Assembly (NCBI RefSeq): GCF_017654505.1
Contig: NC_054538.1
Location: forward strand, 55,804,184 to 55,868,183
From: Polyodon spathula
Lineage: Eukaryota; Chordata; Actinopteri; Acipenseriformes; Polyodontidae
Direction: 5' to 3'
Length of the DNA: 64,000 nt
Both the position numbers and the translations under genes were made by a program. Positions 50,131 to 60,257 of the stretch are shown in pieces; position 1 is the first letter of the stretch, and each line of letters opens with the position of its first letter. Below the pieces are notes generated by a model that saw only the letters and a list, made by a program, of their open reading frames with translations, had not been told where the DNA came from and made no database searches.

Positions 50131-50697
50131 CTAGAGTGTTAAGGACGGCTTCCGAGTCGACCCTTACAACACAGCTTAGCCTTGTAGCATTCTAGTCATT
50201 CTGCAATATTGTGCCCTTGCAACGACTTTGGTATACTCACCCATTAGGTAATGGTTACATTTTGTACTTGAAAGGGAACATTGGGTTATTATCATAAGCC
50301 TGCTTTCCTGAAATAGAAATGTAACCATTAACCTTCAAGGTCGCTGCGTCCATGATTGCAGCAGGCTTGTAGGAAAAACTACTCTGAGGTCAGTGAGTGC
50401 TGTCATTTTATGCCCTCGGGGGCGGGCCAAGACTGCATCACTGGCTCAGCTAAGCAGCTTTGGTATAGAATATTCAGGTTTGGGGTCTTTTTAGGAGGTA
50501 AACACCCATTAGGTAATGGTTACATTTCTATTTCAGGGAACCAGTGTTATGATAATAACCTAGTGTTTTAAATCTTTAGTCCAGAAGGACAGCGTTTTGA
50601 CATAACATTTGTCTTCCAAGCAAGATCCTAGGGCATCTGCATCATTATAAATCTTGATTAAGGTGGCTGACTGGTGTATTTTTGTTCTTGTTTTTAG

Positions 50698-50872
50698 CTG
50701 AGTTTTCAGCACAAAGTTGGGATCCTTTACTGCAAGGCTGGGCAGAGCACAGAGGAGGAGATGTACAACAATGAGACTGCTGGGCCTGCCTTTGACGAGT
50801 TCCTGGATTTGCTGGGTCAGAAAGTGCGGCTGAAGGGGTTCAGCAAGTACAGAGCTCAGCTGGACAACAAAA
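50698..50872 (+). CDS. SIPA1L2: SIPA1L2, fourth coding exon (codons 588-645, start of RapGAP domain)
   Basis: The acceptor TTTTTAG ends at 50697 and the donor GTATGT starts at 50873. The exon encodes [20 protein letters not shown], then [20 protein letters not shown] and [18 protein letters not shown], and leaves one base of a split Ser codon. The GILYCKxGQSxEEEMYNN block is the N-terminal strand/helix signature of Rap1GAP-type domains, which stimulate GTP hydrolysis on Rap small GTPases. A decayed DIRS retrotransposon ends about 130 bp upstream of the acceptor. Confidence 0.97.
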
Positions 50873-51046
50873 GTATGTATCAGAATTTAGTCTTACAGTC
50901 GTATAATATCTGAATATAACGGTGTGCTTAAATAGACAAAATCCCTGTTTTAGGGAAAATGCAAATGTATCTTCAAAAAGTTTTTTTAAGTCGTCAAATT
51001 TTTTAGTTTAGCGATTTTAGTGTTTCTCAGTGTATATGCGTATATT

Positions 51047-51061
51047 TGTGTGTGTGTGTAA

Positions 51062-51149
<88 letters not shown>
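51047..51149. repeat. Compound (GT)n(TA)n(CA)n microsatellite
   Basis: GT units, then a TA array of about 35 units, then about 8 CA units that run straight into the Tc1 copy at 51150. It is self-complementary overall. Confidence 0.95.
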
Positions 51150-51151
<2 letters not shown>

Positions 51152-51225
51152 GTGCTGACAAAGTTTGTGAACCCATTAGGATTTTCACACATTTCAAACC
51201 TAAAATGTTAGTGGACCTTAAACTA

Positions 51226-52847
51226 CAGTGGCTCTCAAAAGTTTTCACCCCCCTTGGACTTTTGCACATTTTATTGTGTTACAACATGGAATCAAAATGG
51301 ATTTAATTAGGAGTTTTTGCCACTAATCAACACAAAAAAGTCCTTAATGTCAAAATGAAAAATAAAATGTACATATTGTTCTAAATTAATTACAAATACA
51401 AAACAGTAAATAATTGATTGCATAAGTATTCACCCCCTTGAGTCAATATTTGGTAGAGGCACCTTTGGCAGCAATTACAGCCATGAGTCTATTTGGATAA
51501 GTCTGTACCAGCTTTGCACATCTGGACACTGCAATTTTCGCCCACTCTTCTTTGCAAAATTGCTCAAGCACCGTCAAGTTGGATGGGAAACTTTTGCCAA
51601 TTTTCAACTCTTTCCACATATTCTCAATAGGATTGAGGGCCAGGCTTTGACCTGGGCCACTCCAGGACATTGACCTTTTTGTTTTTAAGCCACTCCAGTA
51701 TGGCTTTGGTTGTATGTTAGGTGTCATTGTCCTGCTGGAAGATGAATCTTCTCCCAAGTCCCAGGTCTCTTGCAGACTTCAGCAGGTATTCCTCTAGGAT
51801 TTCTCTGTACTTTGCTGCATCCATTTTGCCCTCTATCTTCATGAGCTTTCAAGGCCATGACGCAGAGAAGCATCCCCATAGCATGATACTGCCACCAACA
51901 TGCTTCACGGTAGGCATGGTGTTCTCAGGATGATGTGCGCTGTTAGGCTTGCGCCAAATATATCGCTTAGCGTTGAGGCGAAAAAGCTCTATTTTGGTTT
52001 CATCGGACCATAGAATCTTCTTCCATGTTGTCTCACAGTCTCCCACATTCCTTCTGGCAAACTCTAGGAGATTTGATGTGAGTTTTTTTCAACAATGGCT
52101 TTCTTTTTGCCACTCTCCCATAAAAGCCAGTTTTGTGAAGCATCCGGGCTATTGTTGCTGTATGCACAGTGTCTCCCAGCTCAGCCGGGGAAGACTGTAA
52201 CTCCTTTAGAGTTGCCAAAGGGGTCTTGGTGGCCTCCCTGACTAGTGTCGTTCTCACCTGGATACTCAGTTTTTGAGGACGGCCTGTTCTAGACAGATTC
52301 ACAGTTGTGCCATATTCTCTCCATTTCTTAATAATGGACTTTACTGTGCTCCGGGGGATAGTCACCGTCTTGGAAATGTTCTTATATCCTATCCAATTGT
52401 TGCTTTTGAAGAACCTTATTGCAAATTTGCTTTGAGTGTTCCTTTGTCTTCATTATGTAGTTTTTGTTAGGAAATGTACTAACCAACTGTGGAACCTCCC
52501 AGAGACAAGTGTATTTAACCTGAAATCATGTGAAACACCTTAATTGCACACAGATGGAATCCATTCAACTAATTATGTGACTTCTAAAGACAATTGGTTG
52601 CACCAGAGCTTATTTAGTTGTGTACTGTAGCAAAGGGGGTGAGTACTTATGCAATCAATTATTTTCTGTTTTATATTTGTAATTAATTTAGAACAATTTC
52701 TAGATTTTATTTTTCACTTGACATTATGGACTTTTTTTGTGTTGATCAGTGGCAAAATCTCCTAATTAAATCGATTTTGATTCCATGTTGTAACACAATA
52801 AAATGTGGAAAAGTCCAAGGAGGGATGAATACTTTTGGAAGCCACTG
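51226..52847 (-). mobile_element. Tc1-like element A, complete ends, nested in element B
   Basis: 1622 bp with long inverted repeats. The left end CAGTGGCTCTCAAAAGTTTT and the complement of the right end CAGTGGCTTCCAAAAGTATT continue as near-identical sequence for well over 80 bp (shared block TTGTGTTACAACATGGAATC). It is flanked by TA on both sides (51224-51225 and 52848-52849), the Tc1/mariner target duplication. It lies wholly inside element B. Confidence 0.93.
51443..52453 (-). pseudogene. Tc1 transposase of element A, broken
   Basis: Read on the minus strand from ATG at 52453. The N-terminal MKTKEHSKQICNKV is followed by a stop. The DNA-binding part is IPRSTVKSIIKKWREYGTTV with the GRPQK hook, and then come [13 protein letters not shown] (first catalytic Asp), QQDNDT-stop (second Asp) and ALNPIENMW (Glu), ending at 51443. 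The length of about 337 codons is normal. Stops and a one-base shift between the second Asp and the Glu make it inactive. Confidence 0.88.
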
Positions 52848-52982
52848 TAAGTCCTAATAATAGATAAAGATAACCTGATTAAACAAATGACACAAAAACA
52901 TGATACTTTTTCAACACTTATTTATCCACAAATGATTCAACAGTCAATATCCATGTGTGAAATAGTATGTGAACCTTTGGAT

Positions 52983-53390
52983 TCAGTAACTGGTGGCACC
53001 CCCTTGAGCAGCAATGACTTCAACTAAGCGTTTCCTGTAACTGTTGGTCAGTCTCTCACATCGGTTTTGAGGAATTTTGGCCCATTCCTCCTTACGGAAC
53101 TGCTTCAACTCAGTGACATTTGAGGGCTTCCTTGCATGGACAGCTCGCTTCAGGTCCTGCCACAACATTTCGATGGGGTTTAGCTCCGGACTTTGACACT
53201 GCCATTCTAAAACGCAGAATTTCTTCTTCTGCAGCCATTCCATTGTAGATCTTCTTGTATGTTTAGGATCATTGTCTTGCTGCATGACCCACTTTCGGTT
53301 CAGCTTCAGCTCACGGACAGATGGCCTGACATTCACCTCTAGAATTTTCCGATACAATTCAGAATTCATGGTTGTGTCAATGATGGCTAC
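52983..53390 (-). pseudogene. Tc1 transposase of element B, C-terminal half
   Basis: The minus-strand frame reads IIDTTMNSELYRKILEVNVR, then WVMQQDNDPKHTRRSTMEWL and SPELNPIEMLWQDLKRAVHA, and ends QGGATSY. The second and third DDE residues are intact. The N-terminal half with the DNA-binding domain and first Asp is absent. Confidence 0.85.
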
Positions 53391-54559
53391 GAAAGAAACA
53401 AAGAAAAAATTACTTTGAGAAATGAAGGTCAATCTTTAAGACAAATCGCAAGAACTTTGCAAGTGTCTGTAACTGCTATGGCCAAGACCATGAAACGATT
53501 TGAAGAAACTGGCACTCATGAGGACCAAACAAGGTCAGGCAGGCCAAGGGTGACCTCAGAATTAGAGAACAAGTTCATTCGAGTCACAAGTCTGTGAAAT
53601 GCGATTAACTGCCCCTGAAATACGAGCTCAGCTAATTGCTACTAGAAGTACAGATGTTTCAACATCAACTGTTCAGAGGAGATTGCGTGAAGTTGGCCTA
53701 ACTGGAAGAATTGCTGAAAAGAAACCATTATTAAGAGTGCAGAATAAGAGGAAGAGACGTGTCTGGGCCAAAAAATGCAGAAACTGCACATTTGAGGAGT
53801 GGAAGTCGGTCTTAAAGACCGATGAGTCAAAATTTGGAATATTTGGGTCCATCCGCCGAGTATTTGTAAGACGCAGAGAGGGTGAGCGCATGAGTTTTGC
53901 ATGTGTGGTTCCCATTGTGAAGCATGGAGGAGGCAGAGTCATGGTCTGGGGTTGCTTTGCTGGTGACAGAGTTGGTGAGCTTTACCAAGTCCATGGCAGC
54001 TCAACCAGCATGGCTATCATAGCATACTTCAGAGGCGTGCCATTCCATCAGGATTACGGCTAGTTGGGCAGTCCTTCATTCTTCAGCAAGATAATGACCC
54101 GAAATACACCTCAAAGTTGTGCAAGAATTATCTGGCGAAGAAGGAAAGTGAAGGACAACTCAATCTAATGACCTGGCCTGCCCAGTCTCCAGACCTCAAT
54201 CCCATAGAACTTGTATGGGACAAACTAGACAGAAGGATCAAAGCAAAGCTACCCACAAGTGCCCTACATCTCTGGGAATTGCTGCAGAAGAGTTTGGAAG
54301 ACATGTCGGTTGATTTCCTGCTGAAACTTGTTAACCAAATGCCTCGTGTTTTTGAGGCTGTTATTAAGGAAAAGGGTGGCTATTTTGAGGAATCCAAGAT
54401 TGAGACAATTTTCAGTTTTCTTGAACATTGCTTTGATACTCCTTATGTTTTGTAAATTGTAACATGTGTTTTCATTTTCAAGTATTTAAAGAAACGTATA
54501 TGACGTAAAACATTGTCAATTATGAAATAAACCTAGTTTCCAGTCAAACTTTTGACTGG
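53391..54559 (+). mobile_element. Tc1-like element C with DD38E spacing, 5'-truncated
   Basis: Transposase on the + strand (53415-54455). The right end CAGTCAAACTTTTGACTGG is followed by TA at 54560-54561. The CCAGTCAAAAGTTTGACTGG end differs from elements A and B. The left terminal repeat and first codons are missing, and it joins element B head to head at about 53389. Confidence 0.82.
53415..54455 (+). pseudogene. Tc1-superfamily transposase, DD38E type
   Basis: The N-terminal helix-turn-helix is RNEGQSLRQIARTLQVSVTA, followed by the GRPR hook, then a stop near 53595. The second part, RLTAPEIRAQLIATRSTDVS, runs to VLKTDESKFGIFG (first Asp), then GGGRVMVWGCFAGD. A stop and frame change near 54060 lead to SFILQQDNDPKYTSKLCKNY (Asp at 54090) and SPDLNPIELVWDKLDRR (Glu at 54207). 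The codon distance of 39 gives 38 residues between Asp and Glu. This spacing defines the DD38E (Intruder) group rather than classical DD34E Tc1. Two interruptions make it a pseudogene. Confidence 0.8.
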
Positions 54560-54676
<117 letters not shown>

Positions 54677-55050
54677 GGAGAGCAGAATCTCCGTTGCAAA
54701 GCAACATTCCAACAGCTTTTGTCATGCCTTTGAAACAAACCTGCCAGTTTAGATAATAACAATTAGTTTTTGTAATGGAGTACAGTATTTTCTTGCAAAT
54801 CAATACTTGCTTCACATGCAGTTAGGGTTATATTGCTTCCAGTAAACAGGTGTGCACTGTTATATGATGTGTCAGAATGTATTTTGATCTTTTCAAGGTT
54901 TTAAAAATGGAGTTGTCATGACAACCTGCAAAGTAATTTACCGTTGGGTGTTTTTTCAGGAGGAAGTGTTTGTTTGATAGATTGATATTTTAAACCATTA
55001 TTTTTTTGTTAAATGAAGAGGGACATTACAAAGAAGCAGTTTTTTTGTTT

Positions 55051-55056
<6 letters not shown>

Positions 55057-55122
<66 letters not shown>
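55057..55122. repeat. (TA)n microsatellite
   Basis: About 33 TA units in the intron before the fifth coding exon. Confidence 0.95.
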
Positions 55123-55124
<2 letters not shown>

Positions 55125-55189
55125 TATATGAAATGTACTGTATACACCCTCTGTTACAATAGAAATGTTACATGTAGGTGTTTTTATAT

Positions 55190-55198
55190 TTATATATG

Positions 55199-55236
<38 letters not shown>

Positions 55237-55271
55237 ATATATATATATATATAGATATATATATATATATT
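55190..55271. repeat. (TA)n microsatellite next to splice acceptor
   Basis: TA array with CTATA/GATA interruptions ending about 28 bases before the acceptor at 55299. Confidence 0.95.
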
Positions 55272-55299
55272 TAAAAACACGTGTGGGTTTTTTTTTTAG

Positions 55300-55403
55300 G
55301 TGATTCAACTGGAAGTCACTCATTATACACCACCTACAAAGATTATGAATTGATGTTCCATGTGTCGACTTTACTTCCATATACTGCCAGTAACACACAG
55401 CAG
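55300..55403 (+). CDS. SIPA1L2: SIPA1L2, fifth coding exon (codons 646-680, RapGAP domain)
   Basis: The acceptor TTTTTTTTAG ends at 55299 and the donor GTATGT starts at 55404. With the split base it reads [20 protein letters not shown], then [15 protein letters not shown], the central beta-sheet part of the RapGAP fold. It is phase 0 at its 3' end. A (TA)n array ends only about 28 bases upstream of the acceptor, leaving a short poly-T tract to serve the splice site. Confidence 0.97.
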
Positions 55404-55691
55404 GTATGTATTGTCAAGTCATTTTCTTCACATAATATTAATGGTGTCAATAAATCCTCATATACTGTAGTTTTTCTCAATAGAATTGTACAGTGTTAGT
55501 CAGACACAAATGTTAATAATCTTGTTTGAAACACCTCTGTGAATTGTCAGGTGTTTACAGGTGGATACATTGACACTGGTAGGATGTAAGAGGAGAGCTG
55601 CTTTACATATAATCATAAAATAAATATTTGTGAATAGGTAAAGTAGATTTTACAATTTATACATATGTTGCTCCAACTCTAATAATAATAA

Positions 55692-56257
55692 CACTGTGTA
55701 ACAAATTTTTTATTTTTTTTGTTCCTGGGTAGTAAGTGTTATTTCCTAATTGCTTATGCCTCAAAAGTATAGAAAATGGCTATTATTCCCCACAAACTTT
55801 GCTTTTGTGACCAGGACGGTGAAATTTCAAAATATCACTATTTCCAATGGGAAAATTGGCAAATGTGTGTCTTTTTTCGTTCACATAAAGTCAGAAAAAA
55901 ACAACATATGAATCCAAATTAACATGTATTTATACTAAAGTAATACAAAGATGACTACAAAAGATTTAGAAGTGAGTAGTTTTTCGAGATTTACAATTAC
56001 ACTGTAAATACTGAAGTATTACTTTACTATAAATACATGTTAATTTGGATTCATATGTTGTTTTTTTCTGACTTTATGTGAACGAAAAGACACACATTTG
56101 CCCATTTTCCCATTGGAAATAGTGATATTTTGAAATATCACTGTCCTGGTCACAAAAGCAAAGTTTGTGGGGAATAATAGACATTTTCTATACTTTTGAG
56201 GCATAAGCAATTAGGAAATAACACTTACTACCCAGGAACAAAAATTGTGTTACATAG

Positions 56258-56259
<2 letters not shown>
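55692..56259. mobile_element. Foldback (long inverted repeat) element, CACTA-like ends
   Basis: Two arms of about 240 bp are near-perfect complements around a short centre near 55960-56000. For example, GTTCCTGGGTAGTAAGTGTT at about 55720 pairs with its complement at about 56220, and GAATCCAAATTAACATGTAT pairs at about 55910 and 56035. The ends read CACTGTGTAACA and, complemented, TACTATGTAACA. The flanks are (TAA)n on both sides. CACTG termini and a 3-bp TAA duplication would fit EnSpm/CACTA, but flanking microsatellites hide the duplication. No coding sequence. Confidence 0.7.

Positions 56260-56319
<60 letters not shown>
56260..56319. repeat. (TAA)n microsatellite
   Basis: About 20 TAA units between the foldback element and the following tandem array. 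Confidence 0.97.
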
Positions 56320-56322
<3 letters not shown>

Positions 56323-56449
56323 CTAGAATTGCCAGTCAGTTTTACAGCTTCCAAGCTCACTACCAGTTGGAAATTTTGGCAAGCTGTAGCATATATGTGT
56401 TTCATAGTAACCATTACCCTATCTGCACTGTGCAAGGATTTATAAGCTA

Positions 56450-57480
56450 GTTTTGAATTTGATGGAAGATTTTGAAAGGGTTTTAAAGAAATGTGTCAGG
56501 TGGCCGTATTAGTCTACGCACAAACACCATTTTTTAAGAAGTCAATTGTATTGACACAGGGATGATGCTTGTCAACTTTGGACCGTTTTTCAGCTGAAGT
56601 GGTTTAAATTTTAGAAGAAAATGTAGGTCTGGCAGCCATCTTGTTTTACAGAACACCACCATTTTGCCATATTTTAATTCCATTTTCCCCAAGATGATGC
56701 CTACCAAGTACAGAGTAGTTAGTTAAATGGTTTTCAAACAGAGACAGTTTGATGTTTGCGGCGTGTTTTGGCAAATTTGGTGGCAGCCATTTTGATAGTA
56801 AATTTTATCGCAGCAACTTCTACTTCGCAAACTTGAGTGGGTTTGGTTGCTGGTGAGGTATGCAAAGTTTCAGATCAGTCGGTTTACTGCTGCTTAAGGA
56901 GAAGATTTGGAAAGGTTTTTAAAGAAATGCGTCAAGTGGCCATCTTGCTTTACGCACAAACACCATTTTTGAAAAAGTCAATTGTATTGCTTGTCAACTT
57001 TGGAGTTAATCAACTAAACAGTGTTCAATTGAAGCGGTTTTAAATTTATGAAAGAACACAATTTTGCCATATTTAAATTCCATTATCCCCAGGATGACAC
57101 CTACCAAGTTAGAAGTAGTTGGTTAAACGGTTTGCAAACAGAAGCAATTTAATGTTTGGGTGCGTTTTGGCGAATTTGGTGGTAGCCATTTTGCATTTAA
57201 TGCAGCAACTTCTGTTTTGCAAACCTGAAGCAGGTTTGGTTGCTGATGACATATGCAAAGTTTCAGATCATTCGGTTCACCGGTTCCTAAGAAGATGATT
57301 TTGAAAGGTTTTTCCCAAAGATGTGCCAGGCCGCCATCTTGGTTTATGCAGGAACGCTTTTTTTTGCATCTGCACTGTAATCTACACGGGATTAACCTGT
57401 CAAATGTAATGTTGATCGATTTACACTGCGTGTGAACTGGAGCAGTTTAAAGTTTTGGGAGGAAAAATGACAAAAAAATT
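56450..57480. repeat. Diverged tandem array, period about 390-440 bp
   Basis: The landmark GAAAGGTTTTTAAAGAAATG with a following GTCAGGTGGCC recurs at about 56472, 56908 and 57302. ATGCAAAGTTTCAGATCA occurs at about 56859 and 57253. TTGCCATATTTAAATTCCATT-type sequence occurs at about 56666 and 57065. This gives roughly two and a half units. Each unit carries GCCATCTTG or GCCATTTTG words. No ORF. (TAA)n arrays bound it on both sides. Confidence 0.85.
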
Positions 57481-57529
57481 AATAAATACATCTTTACAAT
57501 AACAATAGGCTTCTCAAGCCAGCTTGGAA

Positions 57530-57580
<51 letters not shown>
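57530..57580. repeat. (TAA)n microsatellite
   Basis: About 17 TAA units closing the tandem array block. Confidence 0.97.
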
Positions 57581-57581
<1 letters not shown>

Positions 57582-58561
57582 CTCATATGTCACTTGGTGG
57601 TTTTCCCTTCAGTATTTCCCTTACTTTTTTAATGCCTTTTGTGTTTTTTGTCCTTTTTTTTTTCTGATTTATAGCTGAACGTTTCTTTTTGTTTTTCCAG
57701 CATTGGTCTTTTTTTTTTTTTTTTCGCCATTTTTAGAGCACTGTCCAGAAATGTGCTTTGAAACCTATAGGGTTGTGAAGAAATAATTGGAGGGGACCAG
57801 TTTCAACCGCAGTAGTTTTCTTTCTATACACTGTTTGGACATGTGGTATGTCTTGCCTGCACTTATGCAGAATTCCTAAACACAGTTGCACTGGCAGATC
57901 TGTGTTTTTGTTTTACAACTAGAAGTATCACAAATGTTGACTTGCTTTCTGCTGATATTCCCCAAACTCTAACATTGAATGGCTTAGCACACATTATAGT
58001 ACAATTTCGTTTCCCACATTATGTCTGTTGATGTATGTATGTATGTATGTATGTGTGAGTGTGTTTAATTTAAATTCAAAGATTTTCAGAATTTATAGCC
58101 TGTACATGAACTTACAATAGCCACACAGGTCAACATACAAGATGTGATGAACATGTTTTTTTTTTTTTTTTTTTTTGGTGATCTTTTTAATGAAGTCTGT
58201 ATAAAATATATGCATATTTGATCTGATCCTTTTTAAATATGTCACAAAAAAACATGTTTATGCATCTAGTCCAGTGGTTCCCAACCTTTTTCAATGTAGG
58301 GACCACCTTGGTGTTTGGATTTTTTCAACGGACCAACTTGCCATGCATTTTTTCACATCAGCATTTTGAAACTCTTATGTGTAAGATGTATAAGTACATG
58401 TAGAAAGTAAAGTATTTATATAATGTACTTAACTTAATGAGATTCCTGGTCTTGAATCTTCGCTACCAGTTCAGGAAGGAATGTTGTTGTTTTACACATT
58501 GAAAGTTGCTGATGGCACAGTTCCTGTTTGTTTGAAAAAAAAAAAAAAAAAAAAGAAAGAA

Positions 58562-58669
58562 ATTGCCTTCTGAATGCTTTGTAGATAAATGCAGGATGGG
58601 AAATTTTGCAGGATTAAGAGTTTTGTTTGACAAAACCTCCTGACAAATAATGCACTGGGGCTTGGGTTG
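58562..58669 (-). pseudogene. BED-type zinc finger remnant of hAT transposase
   Basis: The minus-strand frame reads QPKPQCIICQEVLSNKTLNP, then AKFPILHLSTKHSEGN. C-x2-C and H-x4-H have the spacing of a BED finger, the N-terminal DNA-binding domain of hAT (ZBED-like) transposases. A stop lies two codons upstream and poly-T follows downstream, so it is a fossil. It sits inside the hAT ends and gives the element's orientation. Confidence 0.75.
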
Positions 58670-59468
58670 TTCTCAGATCCAGTAAATGTAAATACCAGTG
58701 CTGTTATTGCAACCTATTGCGCTCACTGAGTTGCCAAATTCGCTCAGTGTACATGTAAAAAACACACCGGAATGGGAAGACGAGGTGGGTGGGAAGCAAT
58801 TAGAAATTTGCTGAAATTTTTTGATGTGTAAATTAAACAGGATTGTGGCGCGCAGTAGGATTTATAGCATTTTGGTTGACATATAGTCTTGTGAGATATT
58901 AAACCTGGCTGAATAAATCCATATGATAACATGAAGCTGAAATTGATCATTCATACTGCGGTACAGTTCACAAGTCAAGCAACAAATGTAGCCTCTCTTT
59001 ATTTCACATTAACTTTTGTTACTGTATGCAGCTAACCTCTCCAAAAAAATATTATATGGGAATAATAGGGATATTCCTATATGGCTGGCAACACTGTAGC
59101 ACTTATTTTATATTGTTGAAAATGAAAAGTACTAAAACTGTGGTTTTAATGGTTCTTTTTTGTTTGTTTGTTTTAATTTAGTCATTCCAAGTTAGGAATA
59201 TTCAATGCAGTATGCTATTTTCACGAGGAGCGATAGGGCTGAGACAGCCAGATTCCGTTTTTTTATTTATTTTTCCCTGAACCTTGAACACAAGCAGTAG
59301 AATGAGCATGAATGAGAAAGATGTGTATTTTACATTAATGCTAGATGTAGATTTTTTTAAAATAATACTGGCTAAAAAAATAATAATTGTATCAAAGGGA
59401 ACTGTAATATTAATTTACAAACTCACCCGTAATAAGAAAACAGATAGAGAGAAAAAAATGAAGACTGC

Positions 59469-59501
59469 GTACATATATATATATATATATGTGTGTGTGT
59501 G

Positions 59502-59559
<58 letters not shown>
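59469..59559. repeat. Compound (TA)n/(GT)n microsatellite
   Basis: TA and GT blocks alternate, ending in a GT array of about 24 units, within the hAT element. TTAACCCTTT follows directly at 59561, a piggyBac-like word without a partner. Confidence 0.95.
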
Positions 59560-59560
<1 letters not shown>

Positions 59561-60226
59561 TTAACCCTTTAATGACCAAGCAATTTTCAGTGGGATGCTC
59601 ACCCAGGACCAGGTTTTATCGGGCTGTAGTTGGCTCTCTTCCTATAAAAAAAATTCAGTTTTAATAGTATGTTTTATTATGTATGACCTGAAGGACCTTG
59701 AAAATTACTGATGTTTGGGCAAATTACAAGACATTGTTTCACCTTAGTGACTGCAATGACAATACACATTTTATTCTCATGGTCTTTATAAATACAATAA
59801 TAGTTAATTCGTTCCATTATTATCAGTAATAAGGGAAAAAAACACACTTTACAAATTTAGTTCATGAAATAGTATCTGATTATATCCACTCATTTCTTGA
59901 TATTTATAAATTTTGTAAAAACATATATATTAACACGACAGAATAAATGTTATAATATAACTAAGTCAAATACATCGGATTTACGGTGTTTTCCCTTTTT
60001 TCTTACCTGTAAAGTTACTGTGTCATGTTTTGTTTCTCTGTGCTGCAGAAAATGTCTTTGCCCTTTTAAAAAAAAAAATGAAATGCCTGTCTCATTACAC
60101 GATCACAAGCTGTTTGTCGTGTTGCTAACAACAGCTCAACCAAATTTTGGGAGGTGTTTGCAGACCACCTGGAGTTTACTCACGGACCACAGGTTGGGAA
60201 CCACTGATCTAGTCTCTATAGTAATA

Positions 60227-60229
<3 letters not shown>

Positions 60230-60257
<28 letters not shown>
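60230..60257. repeat. Poly-A tract
   Basis: 28 A just outside the hAT element's right target duplication. Confidence 0.9.

Larger units (their letters stand above)
47377..50570 (+). mobile_element. DIRS-like retrotransposon, decayed but domain-complete
   Basis: The order along the + strand is as follows. A GGTACC-rich 5' region (47640-47760). Gag-like CSSCLGPEHAKEAL (about 47914). Gag/RT remnants at 48440-48840, including LSDWLICAQSSAQADAHTER, where a YLDDWL-type catalytic motif seems lost, and HLTPSQTAYLGVCF. RNase H with TTDASSLGWG (about 49080) and RTDNTTVVAYINHQGG (about 49258). A tyrosine recombinase with VLSALLKPPFEP (about 49510) and PKTFHVKQSVELEA (about 49710), then YYVDRMKSWRQSE. 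At the right end, 50283-50332 and 50517-50567 are inverted copies (GTTATTATCATAA / TTATGATAATAAC with AATGTAACCATT), consistent with a DIRS internal complementary region plus terminal repeat. Stops and frameshifts abound. Confidence 0.8.
42970..50697 (+). other. SIPA1L2: SIPA1L2 intron
   Basis: 7.7 kb. It holds G-rich tracts near 43319-43342 and 44671-44680, a tRNA-type SINE at 46.6 kb and a DIRS element at 47.4-50.6 kb. The remaining sequence shows no gene. Confidence 0.9.
51150..53389 (-). mobile_element. Tc1-like element B (DD34E), split and truncated
   Basis: The left terminal repeat starts CAGTGCTGACAAAGTTTGTG at 51150. The element is interrupted after 51225 by insertion of element A and resumes at 52850 (GTCCTAATAATAGATAAAG). 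The minus-strand transposase C-terminal half (52983-53390) contains QQDNDPKHT and SPELNPIEMLW, 34 residues between the catalytic Asp and Glu. The other half, with the second terminal repeat, is missing. At about 53389 it abuts element C. Confidence 0.85.
58272..60206 (-). mobile_element. hAT transposon (non-autonomous) with 8-bp target duplication
   Basis: The ends are CAGTGGTTCCCAACC on the left and GGTTGGGAACCACTG on the right, perfectly inverted for 15 bp. The target duplication ATCTAGTC is perfect at 58264-58271 and 60207-60214. 8-bp duplications and CAGTG ends are diagnostic of hAT. 1935 bp, with poly-A and GT/TA arrays inside and only a fragment of transposase (58562-58669). Confidence 0.93.

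Noticed and set aside
51721..52470. Plus-strand ORFs across the Tc1 copies
   Set aside because: They are antisense shadows of the minus-strand transposase of element A.
59561..59900. piggyBac-like MITE starting TTAACCCTTT
   Set aside because: No matching inverted end followed by TTAA was found downstream.
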